Shown: positions 37,183 to 45,961, numbered from the stretch's first letter. The stretch is 64,000 nucleotides of DNA from Rhodococcus pseudokoreensis (GCF_017068395.1 NZ_CP070619.1:1798001-1862000); one strand, 5' to 3'. A program made the numbers and translations. Notes: a model not told the origin generated them from the letters alone.

Positions 37183-37894
37183 TCCGGCGGCGCCCGAGCG
37201 CGAGCATCCCCTCGACGAGCAGCAGCTGGGCTGCCGCGTAGCTGGCGAGGATCGCTCCTTCGGCCGCGGCCCTCGCCCGTTCTCCCCGGATGAACAAGCG
37301 CCGCACCACGATCAGACCGTCGGAGGCGGTGAACAGCATCCCGCCCACGCCGAGCCAGCTGCGCCGGTCGGTTCCCGGCACGGCCACATTCGCGACAACG
37401 TCGGCGCCGGGCGCAAGAGACGGGTCGGCCGAGAGGGTCGACGTGGTGCCGAGCAGCGCGCCGTACGCGGTCAACGGTCCGGCGACCTCCTTCGCGCGAC
37501 CGCGGAGAAGCGCTGCCGCGCCCGCCCATCCCGCGAGCCGGGGCAGCAACGCGGGGACGGTGGGCCGGGCGCCGCGGCGCAGCAGCAGCGCCGAGTAGCC
37601 GACCTGCATGACGGCGAACGAGGACGCGCCGCGCACGAGACGGGCATCGTCGTCGGGGTCGATCATGAAGACGTCGCCCACGGTCGCGGCGGTGAGACCG
37701 GCGAGGAGGAGCGCGACGTCGGCGGGGTCGGTGTCCGCGCGCCGCCGCAGCACCCGGGCGGCGAGCGCGGGCGCGATCAGTGGTTTCGCCACCCGCTGCA
37801 ACCGTTCCCGACCGGTGACGGCTCCGACCACGGTGGCCAGCGTCGCACCGGCGAATACCGCGTGCTCGACACCCCAGTTGTTCTTCGACTTCAC
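37166..37894 (-). CDS. YhhN-family membrane protein (lysoplasmalogenase-like)
   Basis: 242 residues with about seven to eight hydrophobic segments. VALLLAGLTAATVGDVFMIDPDD and SSFAVMQVGYSALL carry the conserved GD and H/Q positions of the YhhN/TMEM86 family; SWLGVGGMLFTASDGLIVVRR is the second conserved block. Family members hydrolyse lysoplasmalogens in animals; bacterial roles are unclear. GTG 37894 has GGGAGGAAG upstream. Divergent from the TetR gene. Confidence 0.83.
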   Translation of the reverse strand: MKSKNNWGVEHAVFAGATLATVVGAVTGRERLQRVAKPLIAPALAARVLRRRADTDPADVALLLAGLTAATVGDVFMIDPDDDARLVRGASSFAVMQVGYSALLLRRGARPTVPALLPRLAGWAGAAALLRGRAKEVAGPLTAYGALLGTTSTLSADPSLAPGADVVANVAVPGTDRRSWLGVGGMLFTASDGLIVVRRLFIRGERARAAAEGAILASYAAAQLLLVEGMLALGRRRITGRA

Positions 37895-37996
37895 GTCTTC
37901 CTCCCACGCTTTCGGATGTGCCGAGGTTACCGGTCCGAACAGTGGTTGACTGGAGAGTGGATGCGACGGAGAATCCGCGATTGTGAGGCACAGCTG

Positions 37997-38638
37997 ATGG
38001 CAAAACAGGCGCGCGCGGCGGCCACCCGCCATCAAGTACTCGAGGGTGCGGCACTGAGCTTCGAGAAGCTCGGGTACGGCGGCGCGAGCCTGAGCGGCAT
38101 CCTCTCCTACGCCGACGTGACGAAGGGCGCCTTGTACTTTCACTTCGAGTCCAAGGAGGCGCTGGCCTGGGCGGTGATCAAGGAACAGCACGCGATGGCG
38201 ATGCTGGCGGCGCAGCGCGTGCTCGCGACGGCCCAGTCACCGACGGAGGCGATCCTGTTGTGCGCCAAGGAGATGGCGCGCCAGCTGCTGACCGAGCCGA
38301 TAGTGCGGGCGGGTGTGCGACTGACCCTGGAACTCGGGACGTCCCGCGGCCCGGCCACCGATCCCTACATCGACTGGACCGACACCCTCGTCGCACTCGC
38401 GGGCAAGGCGCGGGAGGCGGGGGAACTGCGCGCGACCGTCGATCCCGCGGCACTGGCCCGTTTCCTGGTCAGTTCGTTCACGGGCATGCAGTTGGTGTCC
38501 GAGGCGCTGACCGGGCGTGCCGACCTGTACGAGCGGCTGGCCGAGATGTGGGGGCTGCTGCTGCCCTCGATCGCGTCGCCGGACATACTGCCGCGCCTGC
38601 TCGAACTCGCGGCGCTGCGCGACGACGTCGCGTCCTGA
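37997..38638 (+). CDS. TetR regulator, gamma-butyrolactone-receptor (ArpA/ScbR) type
   Basis: 213 residues. MAKQARAAATRHQVLEGAALSFEKLGYGGASLSGILSYADVTKGALYFHFESKEALA is the distinctive N-terminus of gamma-butyrolactone receptors rather than generic TetR proteins; IVRAGVRLTLE and FTGMQLVSEALTG match the ligand-domain segments. Such receptors repress until a butyrolactone signal binds. No butyrolactone synthase gene (afsA type) is in the window, so the ligand is unknown. Divergent from the YhhN gene with 102 bp between. Confidence 0.87.
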   Translation: MAKQARAAATRHQVLEGAALSFEKLGYGGASLSGILSYADVTKGALYFHFESKEALAWAVIKEQHAMAMLAAQRVLATAQSPTEAILLCAKEMARQLLTEPIVRAGVRLTLELGTSRGPATDPYIDWTDTLVALAGKAREAGELRATVDPAALARFLVSSFTGMQLVSEALTGRADLYERLAEMWGLLLPSIASPDILPRLLELAALRDDVAS

Positions 38639-38639
38639 C

Positions 38640-38936
38640 TCAGACGCCGGTGTGGGCGGGTTCCTCGGGACCGTCCGGCGCCGGTTGCGGCAGGTCGAGC
38701 GGATGCGATTGCGTCGGCGCCGGCTGGACGACGGCGATGCGGGCGCCGTCCGGAATCGCGTCGACGGAGCAGATGGTTCCGAAGATGCCGAGGCCGCCGA
38801 ACAATGCCAGCAGGCCGTAGGCCAGGAACGTCGACGTTCGTTCGACAGCTGATCGTGGTTCGCCCTCCAGTGCCATCGTGGTGCGCCGCGCGTACACGGC
38901 CCTTCGTTCTCGGGGATTTCGGCTGAGTTCCACCAT
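38640..38936 (-). CDS. Small single-pass membrane protein
   Basis: 98 residues: a basic, hydrophilic N-terminus (LSRNPRERRAVYARRTTMALEGE), one membrane helix (FLAYGLLALFGGLGIFGTICSV) and a Pro-rich tail. GAAGAAGGG before ATG 38936 supports that start; a second Met (MALEGE) is possible. It ends 1 bp after the TetR stop, convergent. Function unknown. Confidence 0.6.
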   Translation of the reverse strand: MVELSRNPRERRAVYARRTTMALEGEPRSAVERTSTFLAYGLLALFGGLGIFGTICSVDAIPDGARIAVVQPAPTQSHPLDLPQPAPDGPEEPAHTGV

Positions 38937-39096
38937 GTGGCCCTTCTTCGCATGATCGGTCGTGCGGATGGTGTCGGGTCGACGCTTACGAGTCTGTCGC
39001 GGCGGCGGCCGGGTGTCGCTTCCCCCAGGGATGGAATGCACTCCACCCAGGGTTGGACGGCCCGGCGCGAGTGGTTATGATCCGGACCACACCATG

Positions 39097-39133
39097 TGTA
39101 CGCAGAGCGGAGATTATGTCCGCTATGCGTACA
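39097..39133. promoter_or_regulatory. 37-bp inverted repeat before the BenE gene
   Basis: TGTACGCAGAGCGGA and TCCGCTATGCGTACA pair at 14 of 15 positions around a 7-base spacer, 30 bp upstream of the benE start. It is probably the operator of an unlinked regulator of the transporter. Confidence 0.7.
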
Positions 39134-39163
39134 TCGTGAGCATCGCCCGAGCAGGAAGGCCTC

Positions 39164-40432
39164 ATGACGACCACCGAGGAACCGACCCGCAGCGAAGACG
39201 CGCAGACGCGCCCCCCTCGCTTCGAACGACCGCCGTGGCCGCCCGCCGGCCCCCGCCGCCTGCTCCGCGACCTCGGTGGCGCCTACGCCGCCAACGGGCT
39301 GATCGGGCTGATCTTCTCCGCGACCGGTCCCGTGGCCGTCATCCTGGCCGCCGGTTCCGCGGGCGGACTGTCGCCCGGGCAGATGGCGTCGTGGATCTTC
39401 GGCGTCTTCTTCCTCAACGGCATCCTCACCGTCCTCGCCAGCTGGCTGTACCGTCAGCCGCTCGCGTTCTTCTGGACGATCCCCGGGACGATCATCGTCG
39501 GCGGCTCGCTCACCCACCTGTCGTGGCCGGAGGTGCTCGGGGCGTTCCTCGTGACCGGACTCCTGATCCTCGCCCTCGGCCTGACCGGGCGGGTGCGCCA
39601 GGTCATGGCGATGCTCCCGATGCCGATCGTCATGGCCATGGTCGCCGGCGTCTTCCTGAAGTTCGGGACCGACCTCGTTCACGCCGTGGGAACCGATGCG
39701 GCCGTGGCCGTTCCGATGGTCGTCGCCTTCGTCCTCCTCGCGTCCCGCGCCGCGCTCGGCCGGTGGATGCCCCCTATCCTCGGCGCGCTGCTCGTCGGGG
39801 CGACCGCGGTCGCGGTGACGGGCCGCTTCCACCCCACCGGCGCGGGCACACCGTGGATCGCGGCGCCGATGTTCCAGGCCCCGCAGTTCACCTGGCAGGC
39901 GATCACCGAACTGGTCGTCCCGCTGGCGATCACGGTCATCGTCGTGCAGAACGGCCAGGGTGCGGCCGTGCTGACGTCCGCAGGCCACAAGCCGCCCATG
40001 AACGTCGGCACCGTGCTGTGCGGGATCTGGTCGCTTGCCACCGCCGCCGTCGGTGCCGTGTCGACGTGCCTGACGGGGCCGACCAACGCCCTGCTGGTGG
40101 CGTCGGGGCAGCGCACCCGCCAGTACACGGCGGCCGTCGTCTGCGGACTGCTCGCCGTGGTCGTCGGCCTGTTCGCCCCGCTGTTCGTTCAGCTGATGCT
40201 GGCCACCCCGGCCGCGTTCGTCGCGACGCTCGGCGGCCTGGCGATGCTCCGGGCCCTGCAGGGGTCGTTCGTCGCGGCGTTCGGCTCCCGATACACGCTC
40301 GGTGCGCTCGTGACGTTTCTCGTGACCGTCTCGAACGTGCAGTTCCTCAACATCGGCGCGGCCTTCTGGGGACTGATCGCCGGACTGCTCGTGTCCCGGG
40401 TGATGGAACCGGGTGATTTCCGGAAGGGATGA
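39164..40432 (+). CDS. benE: BenE-family benzoate/proton symporter
   Basis: 422 residues with about eleven to twelve membrane helices. LGGAYAANGLIGLIFSATGPVAVILAAGSAGGLS at the N-terminus, FFWTIPGTIIVGGSLTHLSW and QNGQGAAVLTSAGHKPPMNVGTVLCGIWSLATAAVGAVSTCLTGPTNALL are conserved BenE segments. It would import benzoate or a related aromatic acid with protons. No benzoate-degrading genes are adjacent, so the substrate is inferred from family only. AGGAAGGCCTC lies before ATG 39164. Confidence 0.9.
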   Translation: MTTTEEPTRSEDAQTRPPRFERPPWPPAGPRRLLRDLGGAYAANGLIGLIFSATGPVAVILAAGSAGGLSPGQMASWIFGVFFLNGILTVLASWLYRQPLAFFWTIPGTIIVGGSLTHLSWPEVLGAFLVTGLLILALGLTGRVRQVMAMLPMPIVMAMVAGVFLKFGTDLVHAVGTDAAVAVPMVVAFVLLASRAALGRWMPPILGALLVGATAVAVTGRFHPTGAGTPWIAAPMFQAPQFTWQAITELVVPLAITVIVVQNGQGAAVLTSAGHKPPMNVGTVLCGIWSLATAAVGAVSTCLTGPTNALLVASGQRTRQYTAAVVCGLLAVVVGLFAPLFVQLMLATPAAFVATLGGLAMLRALQGSFVAAFGSRYTLGALVTFLVTVSNVQFLNIGAAFWGLIAGLLVSRVMEPGDFRKG

Positions 40433-40436
40433 CCGG

Positions 40437-40946
40437 TCACCGTCCCCGCCGCCACCACCGCCTGACCGCCGGGGGCGGGTCCGGTACCGGCTCCGGTTGT
40501 GATTTCGGGGGCGCTGTCTGCTGAGGCTTCCGCACGTACTGCTTCTGCTGCCGCCACGTCGCGACGACCTCGTCCGCGTCGACCGGGCTCACCGGAATCC
40601 TCGGACCGGACGGCGCCCGCAACCACTCGACGATCTGCAGGTTGAGCTGCGCCACCACGTCCCGCACTGCCTGCTCGGACGGGATTCCACGGATCGTGTC
40701 GGGCAGCCGCTCGATCTCCTTGCGCAGCTGCAGCGGCGTGGGGAGCAACGAGTCGGTGGGCAAATTCTCGCGCCGCAGGTAGTTCTTCACCCACCACAGT
40801 TCGTCGTCGACGTCGCCCGCCGGAATCGGTTTGCCCGCGCCGGGGAGATCGTCGAAGTCGCCGCGCTCCTGAGCGAGCCGGATCTGCTTGTCGATCCAGC
40901 TCTCGAAGCTCACCCCGGGAGGTTTGCGCTCGGTCACGCACGCCAT
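40437..40946 (-). CDS. DUF1992 (DnaJ-homologue family C member 28-like) protein
   Basis: 169 residues. SFESWIDKQIRLAQERGDFDDLPGAGKPI near 13-41 is the DUF1992 signature, followed by WWVKNYLRRENLPTDSLLPTPLQLRKEIERLP. The C-terminal 40 residues are Pro/Lys/Gln-rich. Function unknown in bacteria. ATG 40946, with GTG 40937 as alternative. It ends 4 bp from the convergent benE stop. Confidence 0.85.
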   Translation of the reverse strand: MACVTERKPPGVSFESWIDKQIRLAQERGDFDDLPGAGKPIPAGDVDDELWWVKNYLRRENLPTDSLLPTPLQLRKEIERLPDTIRGIPSEQAVRDVVAQLNLQIVEWLRAPSGPRIPVSPVDADEVVATWRQQKQYVRKPQQTAPPKSQPEPVPDPPPAVRRWWRRGR

Positions 40947-40962
40947 TGTTCCAAAACCTGCT

Positions 40963-41607
40963 TCAGCCTGCCGGGGGCTCGGCTCCCGTGTAGAACGCGG
41001 TGGTCCGATCGCCTGCCGCGGTCGCCGCGGCTTCCGGAGTCCCGAACGCGATGCTCGCGTCCCGCCACCGCTCGCTGCTCGCGGTGATGAACTCCTTGCC
41101 TTCCTCGCTCGCCGACCAGGCCTCGCTCTCCTTCGGGTCCATCGACTTCCCCGTCCCCAGATACAGGAACAGCCCCAGAACCCCGAGTTCCCAGCCGACG
41201 CCGGTCGCGCCGGGCCCGTATTCGTCCCAGAACTTGTCGTCGACGTGCGCCGTGTGCCGAAGCTCGAAGCGGGTGCCCCCGGCCGGATCCGCGGTGACGG
41301 ACACGTCGATCCAGCTGACGTCGCCGCCGTACTCCCAGGTCGCGGTGAATCCGTTCGGCGGATCACACGTGAGGATCTCGCCGCCGGCGTTGCCTTCCAG
41401 CTGGTAGCGACCGTGCAGCCGCAGGTCGCCCGTCACCGGCATGAACCACCGCGGGATCCGCTCGGCGGTGGTGCAGGCCTCCCACATTTCCTCCACCGTG
41501 GCGTCGTAGGTGCGTCCGATCGTCACGATGCGGGCCTCGCCCGCCTCGAGCGTCCGGCTGCCCACCGACCGGCGTACCGCGTTGATCTGTTCCGTCACTT
41601 CGATCAT
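40963..41607 (-). CDS. AHSA1/SRPBCC-fold protein
   Basis: 214 residues with the Bet v 1/START-like cavity fold of AHSA1 proteins: VTIGRTYDATVEEMWEACTTAERIPRWFMPVTGDLRLHGRYQLEG near 27-71 and GWELGVLGLFLYLG near 138. Its ATG (41607) overlaps the TGA of the upstream ArsR regulator. The ArsR-AHSA1 pair is a common actinobacterial two-gene unit; the ligand is unknown. Confidence 0.88.
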   Translation of the reverse strand: MIEVTEQINAVRRSVGSRTLEAGEARIVTIGRTYDATVEEMWEACTTAERIPRWFMPVTGDLRLHGRYQLEGNAGGEILTCDPPNGFTATWEYGGDVSWIDVSVTADPAGGTRFELRHTAHVDDKFWDEYGPGATGVGWELGVLGLFLYLGTGKSMDPKESEAWSASEEGKEFITASSERWRDASIAFGTPEAAATAAGDRTTAFYTGAEPPAG

Positions 41608-41984
41608 CGATCGCTCCCTTGCTTCGGGTCTGTGCCGTCCTCGCCCGACAGTCGTTGCTCGCGTCGCCCGCGCGCGATCTCCGTGGCCAGCGCGTCGAGC
41701 CGCGGCGTCCAGAACCGCCGGAACTGGCCGAGCCACGCGTCGATGTCGCGGAGCGGTTCGGTCTCCACCGCATACAGCCTTCGCGGTCCGTCGCTCCGGA
41801 CGGTGGCGAAACCGTTCTCCCGCAGAACCTTCAGATGTTGCGACACGGCGGGTTGCGAGATGCCGAACTCGGCACGGATGACGTCGCTGACCGCACCGGA
41901 CGTCTTCTCGTCGTCCGCGATCAGCTCGAGGATCCGGCGTCGGACCGGATCGCCGAGTACGTCGAAGGCGTGCATGTCGATCAT
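41604..41984 (-). CDS. ArsR-family regulator
   Basis: 126 residues, winged helix: HAFDVLGDPVRRRILELIADDEKTSGAVSDVIRAEFGISQPAVSQHLKVLRENGFATVRSDGPRRLY. No Cys pair for metal binding, so it belongs to the non-metal ArsR group that accompanies AHSA1 proteins. AAGGA six bases before ATG 41984 sets the start. A CTTATATAAG palindrome lies 14 bp upstream (41998-42007) and may be its operator. Confidence 0.88.
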   Translation of the reverse strand: MIDMHAFDVLGDPVRRRILELIADDEKTSGAVSDVIRAEFGISQPAVSQHLKVLRENGFATVRSDGPRRLYAVETEPLRDIDAWLGQFRRFWTPRLDALATEIARGRREQRLSGEDGTDPKQGSDR

Positions 41985-41997
41985 ATTTCATCCTTCG

Positions 41998-42007
41998 CTT
42001 ATATAAG
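41998..42007. promoter_or_regulatory. Short AT-rich palindrome before the ArsR gene
   Basis: CTTATATAAG, a perfect 10-bp palindrome in otherwise GC-rich DNA, 14 bp upstream of the arsR-type start. It could be part of the promoter or an operator. Confidence 0.4.
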
Positions 42008-42073
42008 TCAAGACGCAAATGATTGCCCATCACTTGCCAAGGCGCTCCACTCCTTTTACTGTGACATCACGTC

Positions 42074-42090
42074 TCAGTTAAATGGACTGA
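42074..42090. promoter_or_regulatory. Inverted repeat before the monooxygenase operon
   Basis: TCAGT-N7-ACTGA, 36 bp upstream of the monooxygenase start. Arms are short, so this is a candidate only. Confidence 0.35.
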
Positions 42091-42125
42091 CGGCGAAGGT
42101 TCCGTATCCATTCAGGGAAGCGACC

Positions 42126-43673
42126 ATGACAGCGACCACCTCCGAGCACGCCGCAGCGCACGAGAGCAGCGGAGACGAGCGGCACGTGCGCGTCGTCGTG
42201 GTCGGCGCCGGCCTGTCGGGGATCGCGGCCGCGGTCAAACTCGAACGCGCGGGCATCACGGACTTCGCCGTCCTGGAGAAGTCCGATCGTGTCGGCGGCG
42301 TGTGGCGCGAGAACACGTACCCCGGGTGCGGTGTCGACATTCCCGCACCGGTGTACTCGTTCTCGTTCAACCCCAACCCGGGATGGCGCAGCAACTTCGC
42401 ACTCCAGCCGGAACTTCTGTCCTACATCGAGGACACCGTCGCCGAGTTCGACGTGCAGTCCAGGATCTCGATGCAGACCGAACTCCACGAAGCAGTGTGG
42501 TCCGACGAGCGCCGACGCTGGATTCTCGACACCAGTCGCGGCACGATCGTCGCCCAGCACGTGATCTTCGCGGCGGGACCCATCACCGAACCCAGCACTC
42601 CCGCGGTACCCGGCATCGACGGTTTCGGCGGCGACATCTTCCACTCGGCCCGCTGGAACCACGACGTCGATCTCACGGGAAAGCGTGTCGCGGTCGTCGG
42701 CACGGGCGCGTCCGCGGTGCAGTTCATCCCCGAGATCCAGCCGGACGTCGAGGCGCTGTACGTGTTCCAGCGCACGCCGGCCTGGGTGGTGCCCCGCCTG
42801 GACTTCCCGTTCCCGCGGCTCGCGCAGTCGGTGTTCTCGCGGGTCCCCGCGGTGCAGCGCGCGTTGCGACAGATCCTCGACGTCGTCCTGCGGACCCTCT
42901 CGTGGGCGATGCGCCGCGAACGCACCGCCCGGCTCCTCAACCCCCTCGGCACCCGCTGGCTCGCCCGGCAGGTGCCGGACCCGGCGCTCCGTTCGGCGCT
43001 GACCCCGAACTTCACGCTCGGATGCAAGCGACTCCTGCTGTCCAACACGTATCTCCCGGCCCTGACGAAGAGCAACGTCGAGTTGATCCCGCACGCCCTC
43101 ACCGAGGTCGACGGACGCGTCGTCGTGGGAGCCGACGGCACCCGGCGCGAGGTCGACGTCATCATCTTCGGCACCGGTTTCGACGTGAGCCATCCGCCGA
43201 TCGCGAGCCGGATCCGCGGACGCGACGGGGCACTGCTGTCCGAAAAATGGTCGAAGAGCCCCGAGGCCTATCTGGCCACCACGACACCCGGCGCACCGAA
43301 CGCGTACATCATGCTCGGACCGAACATCCTGGTGTACAACTCGTTCCTCGGCCTGGCCGAGACCCAGCTCGACTACGTGATCGACGGAATCACCAAGGCG
43401 GAGCGGCAGGGCATCGAAGTGCTCGAGGTCCGCGACCAGCCGTTCCGCCGGTTCAACGACGCGGTGCAGAAGGGCCTGGAGCCGACCGTGTTCAACAACG
43501 GCGGGTGCAGCAGCTACTACCTCGACGCCGACGGCAGGAACTTCGCCGCGTGGCCGTGGTCCACCGGGTCCCTGCGCCGCCGCCTCGCCCGTTTCGACCT
43601 CGAGAACTACGCCGTCCGGCCGTACCGGACACAGCCGTCCCCCTCCCCTCACCCGTCAGGAAAGTCACGATGA
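42126..43673 (+). CDS. Flavin-containing Baeyer-Villiger-type monooxygenase
   Basis: 515 residues. FAD motif VVVGAGLSGIAAAVKLE near 24-40, the Baeyer-Villiger fingerprint FGGDIFHSARW (FxGxxxHxxxW) near 166-176, the NADPH motif VAVVGTGASAVQFIPEI near 186-202, and FGTGFDVS near 349. Such enzymes insert oxygen next to ketones or oxidise S/N atoms; the substrate is unknown. Its stop overlaps the start of an SRPBCC protein (ATGA), so the two act together. Confidence 0.9.
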   Translation: MTATTSEHAAAHESSGDERHVRVVVVGAGLSGIAAAVKLERAGITDFAVLEKSDRVGGVWRENTYPGCGVDIPAPVYSFSFNPNPGWRSNFALQPELLSYIEDTVAEFDVQSRISMQTELHEAVWSDERRRWILDTSRGTIVAQHVIFAAGPITEPSTPAVPGIDGFGGDIFHSARWNHDVDLTGKRVAVVGTGASAVQFIPEIQPDVEALYVFQRTPAWVVPRLDFPFPRLAQSVFSRVPAVQRALRQILDVVLRTLSWAMRRERTARLLNPLGTRWLARQVPDPALRSALTPNFTLGCKRLLLSNTYLPALTKSNVELIPHALTEVDGRVVVGADGTRREVDVIIFGTGFDVSHPPIASRIRGRDGALLSEKWSKSPEAYLATTTPGAPNAYIMLGPNILVYNSFLGLAETQLDYVIDGITKAERQGIEVLEVRDQPFRRFNDAVQKGLEPTVFNNGGCSSYYLDADGRNFAAWPWSTGSLRRRLARFDLENYAVRPYRTQPSPSPHPSGKSR

Positions 43674-44125
43674 TCGAGATCCATCACACTGCTGTCGCCG
43701 GCGCACCCGTCGCGGGCGCGTTCGACTACGTCGACGACTATCGCCACGTCCCGTCCTGGATGTTCGGGATCACGAAGTTCGACCCGATCGGCGAACAGGA
43801 TCGCGGGCTCGGAGCCGTCTACGACGCCGCGATGAAGATCGGCCCCAAGACCCTCGGTTCGGTCGTGAAGGTCACCGGGTGGGAACGGAATTCGCTGATC
43901 GAGCTCGAATCGATCGACGGCCTGTACACGCACTCGCGGTGGCAGTTCGAGGCCGTCGGCGAGACCGAGACCCGCCTGACGGTCGATTTCCGCTACGACC
44001 TGCCCGGTGGGCTCGCGGGCAAGGCGCTCGGCAGGATCATCGAGCCCTTCGTCGCCCAGGCGATCCGCCACACCGACGCCACGCTGCGGCGTCAGGTGGA
44101 GGAAGTCGCGCGCCGGTCGGCCTGA
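43670..44125 (+). CDS. SRPBCC-fold protein coupled to the monooxygenase
   Basis: 151 residues of the polyketide cyclase/START-like fold: HHTAVAGAPVAGAFDYVDDYRHVPSWMFGITKF near 4-36 and RLTVDFRYDLPGGLAGKALGRIIEPFVAQAIRHTDATLRR near 104-143. ATG 43670 overlaps the monooxygenase stop. It may bind the hydrophobic substrate or product of that enzyme (inference from coupling). Confidence 0.85.
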   Translation: MIEIHHTAVAGAPVAGAFDYVDDYRHVPSWMFGITKFDPIGEQDRGLGAVYDAAMKIGPKTLGSVVKVTGWERNSLIELESIDGLYTHSRWQFEAVGETETRLTVDFRYDLPGGLAGKALGRIIEPFVAQAIRHTDATLRRQVEEVARRSA

Positions 44126-44181
44126 CTCACTGCGCGCCCGCCGTTCACCCTCGTGTGACAGATGGAACAGCCGGCGCTGTG

Positions 44182-44204
44182 TACATAGTTAGTTAGCCTA
44201 TGTA
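44182..44204. promoter_or_regulatory. MarR-type operator
   Basis: TACATAG-N9-CTATGTA, perfect 7-bp arms, ending 2 bp before the first ATG of the MarR gene. Spacing and position suit autorepression of marR and the MFS gene. Confidence 0.68.
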
Positions 44205-44206
44205 AT

Positions 44207-44656
44207 ATGTTTTGCATGGACGACGACACGCGGCTGCAGAGCCTGCTCGTCGACCTGGTCACGAATTCTCACCGATTCACCAGGCTCGCGAGCTCCTTCG
44301 GATCCGAGGACCATCCCCGGCCATGGGTACGTGCCCTCGCCCTGCTCGATGACCACGGCGAACTCCGCATCAGCGAATTCGCCCGCATCGACCGCTGCTC
44401 GCAACCGTCCGCGACCGCCCTGCTCCAGAAGCTCGCCGATCGCGGATACGTGGCCCGCCGGCCCGATCCGGACGACGCCCGGGCAGTCCGGGTGTCCATC
44501 ACCGATCCCGGACGCAACTGGCTGACCGTGGCCCGGGGCGAGATCGCGGGCGCCCTCGCCCCGCACTTCGCGGACCTCGAACCCGAGCAGCTCGAACGAC
44601 TGGCGCAGGGCCTGTCGGAACTGCGTTCGATCGTCAAGTCGTCGGCCCGCGCCTGA
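44207..44656 (+). CDS. MarR-family regulator
   Basis: 149 residues (or 146 from the second Met at 44216). Winged helix: RALALLDDHGELRISEFARIDRCSQPSATALLQKLADRGYVARRPDPDDARAVRVSITDPGRNWL, with the typical DxRxxxV/I wing. No ribosome site is visible before ATG 44207, and the operator ends just before it, so initiation may be leaderless or at 44216. The MFS exporter follows after 39 bp and is the likely target. Confidence 0.88.
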   Translation: MFCMDDDTRLQSLLVDLVTNSHRFTRLASSFGSEDHPRPWVRALALLDDHGELRISEFARIDRCSQPSATALLQKLADRGYVARRPDPDDARAVRVSITDPGRNWLTVARGEIAGALAPHFADLEPEQLERLAQGLSELRSIVKSSARA

Positions 44657-44695
44657 CGACCCATCCACCCCGAAAACACATCGAAGGAGGTGGCC

Positions 44696-45952
44696 GTGAG
44701 CACCACGACCGCAACCGTCACGAACAGCAGCGAGGCGCCACCGAGCCTCCTCCACCAGCCTAAGTCGGTGTGGGCCGTCGCCTTCGCCAGCGTCATCGCG
44801 TTCATGGGCATCGGCCTCGTCGACCCCATCCTCAAGCCGATCGGCGAACAGCTGGACGCGACCCCCTCCCAGGTGTCGCTGCTGTTCACCAGTTACATGC
44901 TGGTCACCGGGGTCGCGATGCTCATCACCGGTGTGGTGTCGAGCCGGATCGGCGCCAAGAAGACGCTCCTGACCGGTCTCGCTGTCATCGTCGTGTTCGC
45001 GGCGCTGGCCGGAAGCTCCGGCACCATCGCCCAGATCGTCGGCTTCCGCGCCGGCTGGGGACTGGGCAACGCCCTGTTCATCGCGACCGCACTCGCCGCC
45101 ATCGTCGGCGCGGCCAGTGGCGGCGTCGCGCGGGCCATCATCCTCTACGAGGCCGCGCTGGGCATCGGCATCGCCGTCGGCCCGCTGGTCGGCGGTGTCC
45201 TCGGCAACATCAGCTGGCGCGCACCGTTCTTCGGCGTCGCAGCCCTGATGGCCGTGGCGTTCATCCTGATCGTCGTGATGCTGCCGTCCGCTCCCAAGCC
45301 GGAGCACCGCACGTCGATCGCCGCGCCGTTCCTCGCCCTGCGCCACCGCGGCCTGCTCACCGTCGCGATCACCGCGCTGCTCTACAACTACGGCTTCTTC
45401 ACCCTGCTCGCGTACACGCCGTTCCCGCTGGACATGGGCACGTACTCGATCGGGTTCATCTTCTTCGGCTGGGGTCTCGCACTGGCCGTCGCGTCGGTGT
45501 TCCTCGCCCCGCGCCTGCAGCGGCGCTTCGGCACGCTGCCGATGATGATGGTGGCCCTCGCGCTGTTCGCCCTCGACCTCGCCATGATGGCCGCGTTCAC
45601 CGAGAACAAGACCGTGCTCATCGTCGGCGTCGTCCTCGCCGGGCTGTTCCTCGGTGTCAACAACACCCTCATCACCGAGACCGTGATGATCTCCGCCCCC
45701 GTCGAGCGGTCGACGGCGTCCGCGGCCTACAGCTTCGTCCGCTTCGTCGGTGGGGCCGCGGCACCGTGGGTCGCGGGCAAGCTCGGTGAGAGCAACATTC
45801 ACCTGCCGTTCTGGGTCGGCGCGGTGTGCACCGCCGCCGCGATCCTCGTCCTCGCGACCGGCCGCAAGGTCCTCGCCCACGTCGACGAGCACGATCCCGA
45901 ACCGCACAGCGTCGACGAGGCACTGGCCGTCACGGCCGGCGACGCCGACTGA
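44696..45952 (+). CDS. MFS transporter, drug-efflux type
   Basis: 418 residues with twelve membrane helices. FASVIAFMGIGLVDPILKPIGEQLDATPSQVSLLFTSYMLVTGVAMLITGVVSSRIGAKKTLL carries the family's first helices and the GxxSxRxGxK-like loop; GLGNALFIATALAAIVG and GIAVGPLVGGVLG hold the antiporter-type motif. AGGAGG five bases before GTG 44696 fixes the start, six bases after another in-frame GTG. Likely repressed by the adjacent MarR protein. Confidence 0.9.
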   Translation: MSTTTATVTNSSEAPPSLLHQPKSVWAVAFASVIAFMGIGLVDPILKPIGEQLDATPSQVSLLFTSYMLVTGVAMLITGVVSSRIGAKKTLLTGLAVIVVFAALAGSSGTIAQIVGFRAGWGLGNALFIATALAAIVGAASGGVARAIILYEAALGIGIAVGPLVGGVLGNISWRAPFFGVAALMAVAFILIVVMLPSAPKPEHRTSIAAPFLALRHRGLLTVAITALLYNYGFFTLLAYTPFPLDMGTYSIGFIFFGWGLALAVASVFLAPRLQRRFGTLPMMMVALALFALDLAMMAAFTENKTVLIVGVVLAGLFLGVNNTLITETVMISAPVERSTASAAYSFVRFVGGAAAPWVAGKLGESNIHLPFWVGAVCTAAAILVLATGRKVLAHVDEHDPEPHSVDEALAVTAGDAD

Positions 45953-45961
45953 CTCCCCGAC

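Noticed and set aside
39025..39055. Second operator before benE (TGGAATGCACTCCA)
   Set aside because: A 14-bp near-palindrome exists, but it is short and far from the start; too weak to list as a site.
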